This document shows, in pieces, positions 63,052 to 64,000 of a DNA stretch of 64,000 bases (positions within the stretch are counted from its first letter, which is position 1; every line of letters starts with the position of its first letter). The stretch is from Pedobacter sp. SYP-B3415. GTDB lineage: Bacteria; Bacteroidota; Bacteroidia; Sphingobacteriales; Sphingobacteriaceae. Both the position numbers and the translations under genes were made by a program. The stretch lies in the NCBI RefSeq assembly GCF_004138205.1, contig NZ_RXNQ01000001.1, forward strand, positions 124,001 through 188,000, read 5' to 3'. The notes under the pieces were generated by a model that did not search any database, was not told the origin of the DNA, and saw only the letters and a list, made by a program, of their open reading frames with translations.

Positions 63052-64000
63052 ATGAATCCATTTAATAAACATACGATCAGCATTTTAAGCTTATTTATAT
63101 CAACTTTTTATGCGCTACACTCAAATGCGCAACTCTTCCCCTCGGCCCAAAATCCGCTTAGTGTAAAATGGAGAAAAATTGACAGCGGAGGCTTCCGGAT
63201 CATTTACCCCGTTGAGCTGGAGACTAACGCACAAAGAATGGCCACTACCCTACCAGCAATCTACCCCTCTATTGCAGCTGGCTACCGGCTAAAAGGAACG
63301 CGCATTCCTATCCTGTTGCAGAACCGGGGTGTGATTGCAAACGGCTTTGTGCAACTGGGTCCGCGGAAGTCTGAGTTCTTTACTACTCCGCCCCAGGCAT
63401 TCGACAGCCAGGACTGGCTGAACAACCTGGCTGTGCATGAACTCAGGCACATCGCGCAGTTTGACAAATTGACAGACTCTCAGCGCAAGCCCTTTCCTGA
63501 AATGATTTATTTTGCCTGGTTCGGACTGAGCATTCCAACCTGGTTTTTCGAAGGCGATGCTGTTGTGAATGAGACCGCCCTTACAATGTCGGGACGCGGG
63601 CGACAGCCTTCATGGATTATGGCCTGGCGTGCAAATGTGCTTGAAGGAAAACGATACAGTTACAGCAAAGCGTACTTCGGTTCTAACCGGGATGTGACTC
63701 CCGGCTACTATCAACTGGGTTACGTGTTGATGGCCGATCTCAGAAATCAGTCAGGCCAGTTTTTCAGTGACAGCCTTTTGGCTGACATTAAAGAGCGCCC
63801 CTTCAGACCTTACCCGTTTTCGCAAAGCCTGAAAAAGCTAACCGGCCAGACGACGCGCCGGCATTTCCTCGCCAGTCAGGAGCGAGCCGCTGCCCAATGG
63901 TCTTCCCAGGCCGCAGCCACGCCGGTTGAAAATTATCCGGAGTTACAGAGGCGTCCCCGGTTTGCAACTGACTACCACCTGCCGGTTCGCCTTCCTTCCG
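63052..64000 (+). CDS. Secreted HExxH (gluzincin-like) metalloprotein, N-terminal part
   Basis: At least 316 residues from the ATG at 63052, open to the window end. Signal peptide ending near SNAQ (residue 27). VHELRHIAQFDK has the zinc motif H129-E130-x-x-H133, and IPTWFFEGDAVVNE supplies the third ligand E168, as in gluzincin/peptidase-MA-like proteins. Bacteroidota homologues of this kind often continue into a WD40-like beta propeller, which would be off the window. Whether it is an active peptidase is not known. Preceded by AT-rich DNA without a consensus promoter. Confidence 0.85.
   Translation, partial: MNPFNKHTISILSLFISTFYALHSNAQLFPSAQNPLSVKWRKIDSGGFRIIYPVELETNAQRMATTLPAIYPSIAAGYRLKGTRIPILLQNRGVIANGFVQLGPRKSEFFTTPPQAFDSQDWLNNLAVHELRHIAQFDKLTDSQRKPFPEMIYFAWFGLSIPTWFFEGDAVVNETALTMSGRGRQPSWIMAWRANVLEGKRYSYSKAYFGSNRDVTPGYYQLGYVLMADLRNQSGQFFSDSLLADIKERPFRPYPFSQSLKKLTGQTTRRHFLASQERAAAQWSSQAAATPVENYPELQRRPRFATDYHLPVRLPS

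Overview
The window is a chromosomal segment of a Bacteroidota bacterium. It most resembles the Sphingobacteriia (Pedobacter/Mucilaginibacter relatives), though the genus cannot be fixed from sequence alone. Signs of this are a SusC/SusD pair, Bacteroidota promoters (TTTG, 19-23 nt, TAnnTTTG) with no consistent Shine-Dalgarno, DUF4294 and PorT-like proteins, a bacillithiol deacetylase and a GH172 enzyme. GC content is moderate. I see no rRNA or tRNA genes, no CRISPR array and no intact insertion sequence.

Layout. 1-3.7 kb: end of a large secreted PIG-L deacetylase and an orphan TPR sensor kinase. 3.7-8.4 kb: glycerol regulon, with glpR divergent from glpD-glpK-glpF. 8.4-12.4 kb: a flavoprotein disulfide oxidoreductase, a secreted protein, an MFS exporter with an operator-like palindrome inside its promoter, and a small disordered protein. 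12.4-13.9 kb: gene-free cluster of direct repeats, one of which recurs at 23.2 kb. 13.9-17.2 kb: GH172 enzyme, LEA14-like lipoprotein, isolated infC with no ATG at the conserved start. 17.4-18.35 kb: tandemly duplicated genes for one 77-aa double-glycine-leader peptide. 19.5-28 kb: phenylalanine/tyrosine catabolism (aromatic amino acid hydroxylase, FAH, flavin-reductase-like protein, homogentisate dioxygenase, 4-hydroxyphenylpyruvate dioxygenase). 28-34.3 kb: BrkB-like membrane protein, PorT-like barrel, second orphan sensor kinase, small proteins, twin terminator-like RNA elements, WalJ-like hydrolase. 34.3-49.5 kb: housekeeping and stress genes (dinB, topoisomerase IB, fmt, PabC-like, rluD, ACC-deaminase-like, lat, acyl-CoA dehydrogenase, bshB1, glutathione peroxidase, DUF4294, Rel/SpoT, fur, purA). 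49.6-61.4 kb: pabB, SusCD, rsmG, glycosyltransferase, tgt, LptF/G permease, EamA transporter. 61.4-63 kb: non-coding, with a nested palindromic element and possible ORF remnants. The end holds the start of a secreted HExxH protein.

How the genes fit together. Glycerol enters through GlpF, is phosphorylated by GlpK and oxidised by GlpD under GlpR. Phenylalanine passes to tyrosine, 4-hydroxyphenylpyruvate, homogentisate and fumarate plus acetoacetate; no maleylacetoacetate isomerase, tyrosine aminotransferase or pterin-recycling dehydratase is seen here. Lat and the neighbouring acyl-CoA dehydrogenase could serve lysine breakdown. bshB1 and a cysteine peroxidase form a thiol-redox unit.

The most unusual items are the twin peptide genes (identical proteins, only synonymous differences, conserved leaders), the two ~75-bp elements with a wobble-to-Watson-Crick stem change, the repeat cluster, the apparent near-leaderless promoters, the Tgt without zinc cysteines and the non-AUG infC start.
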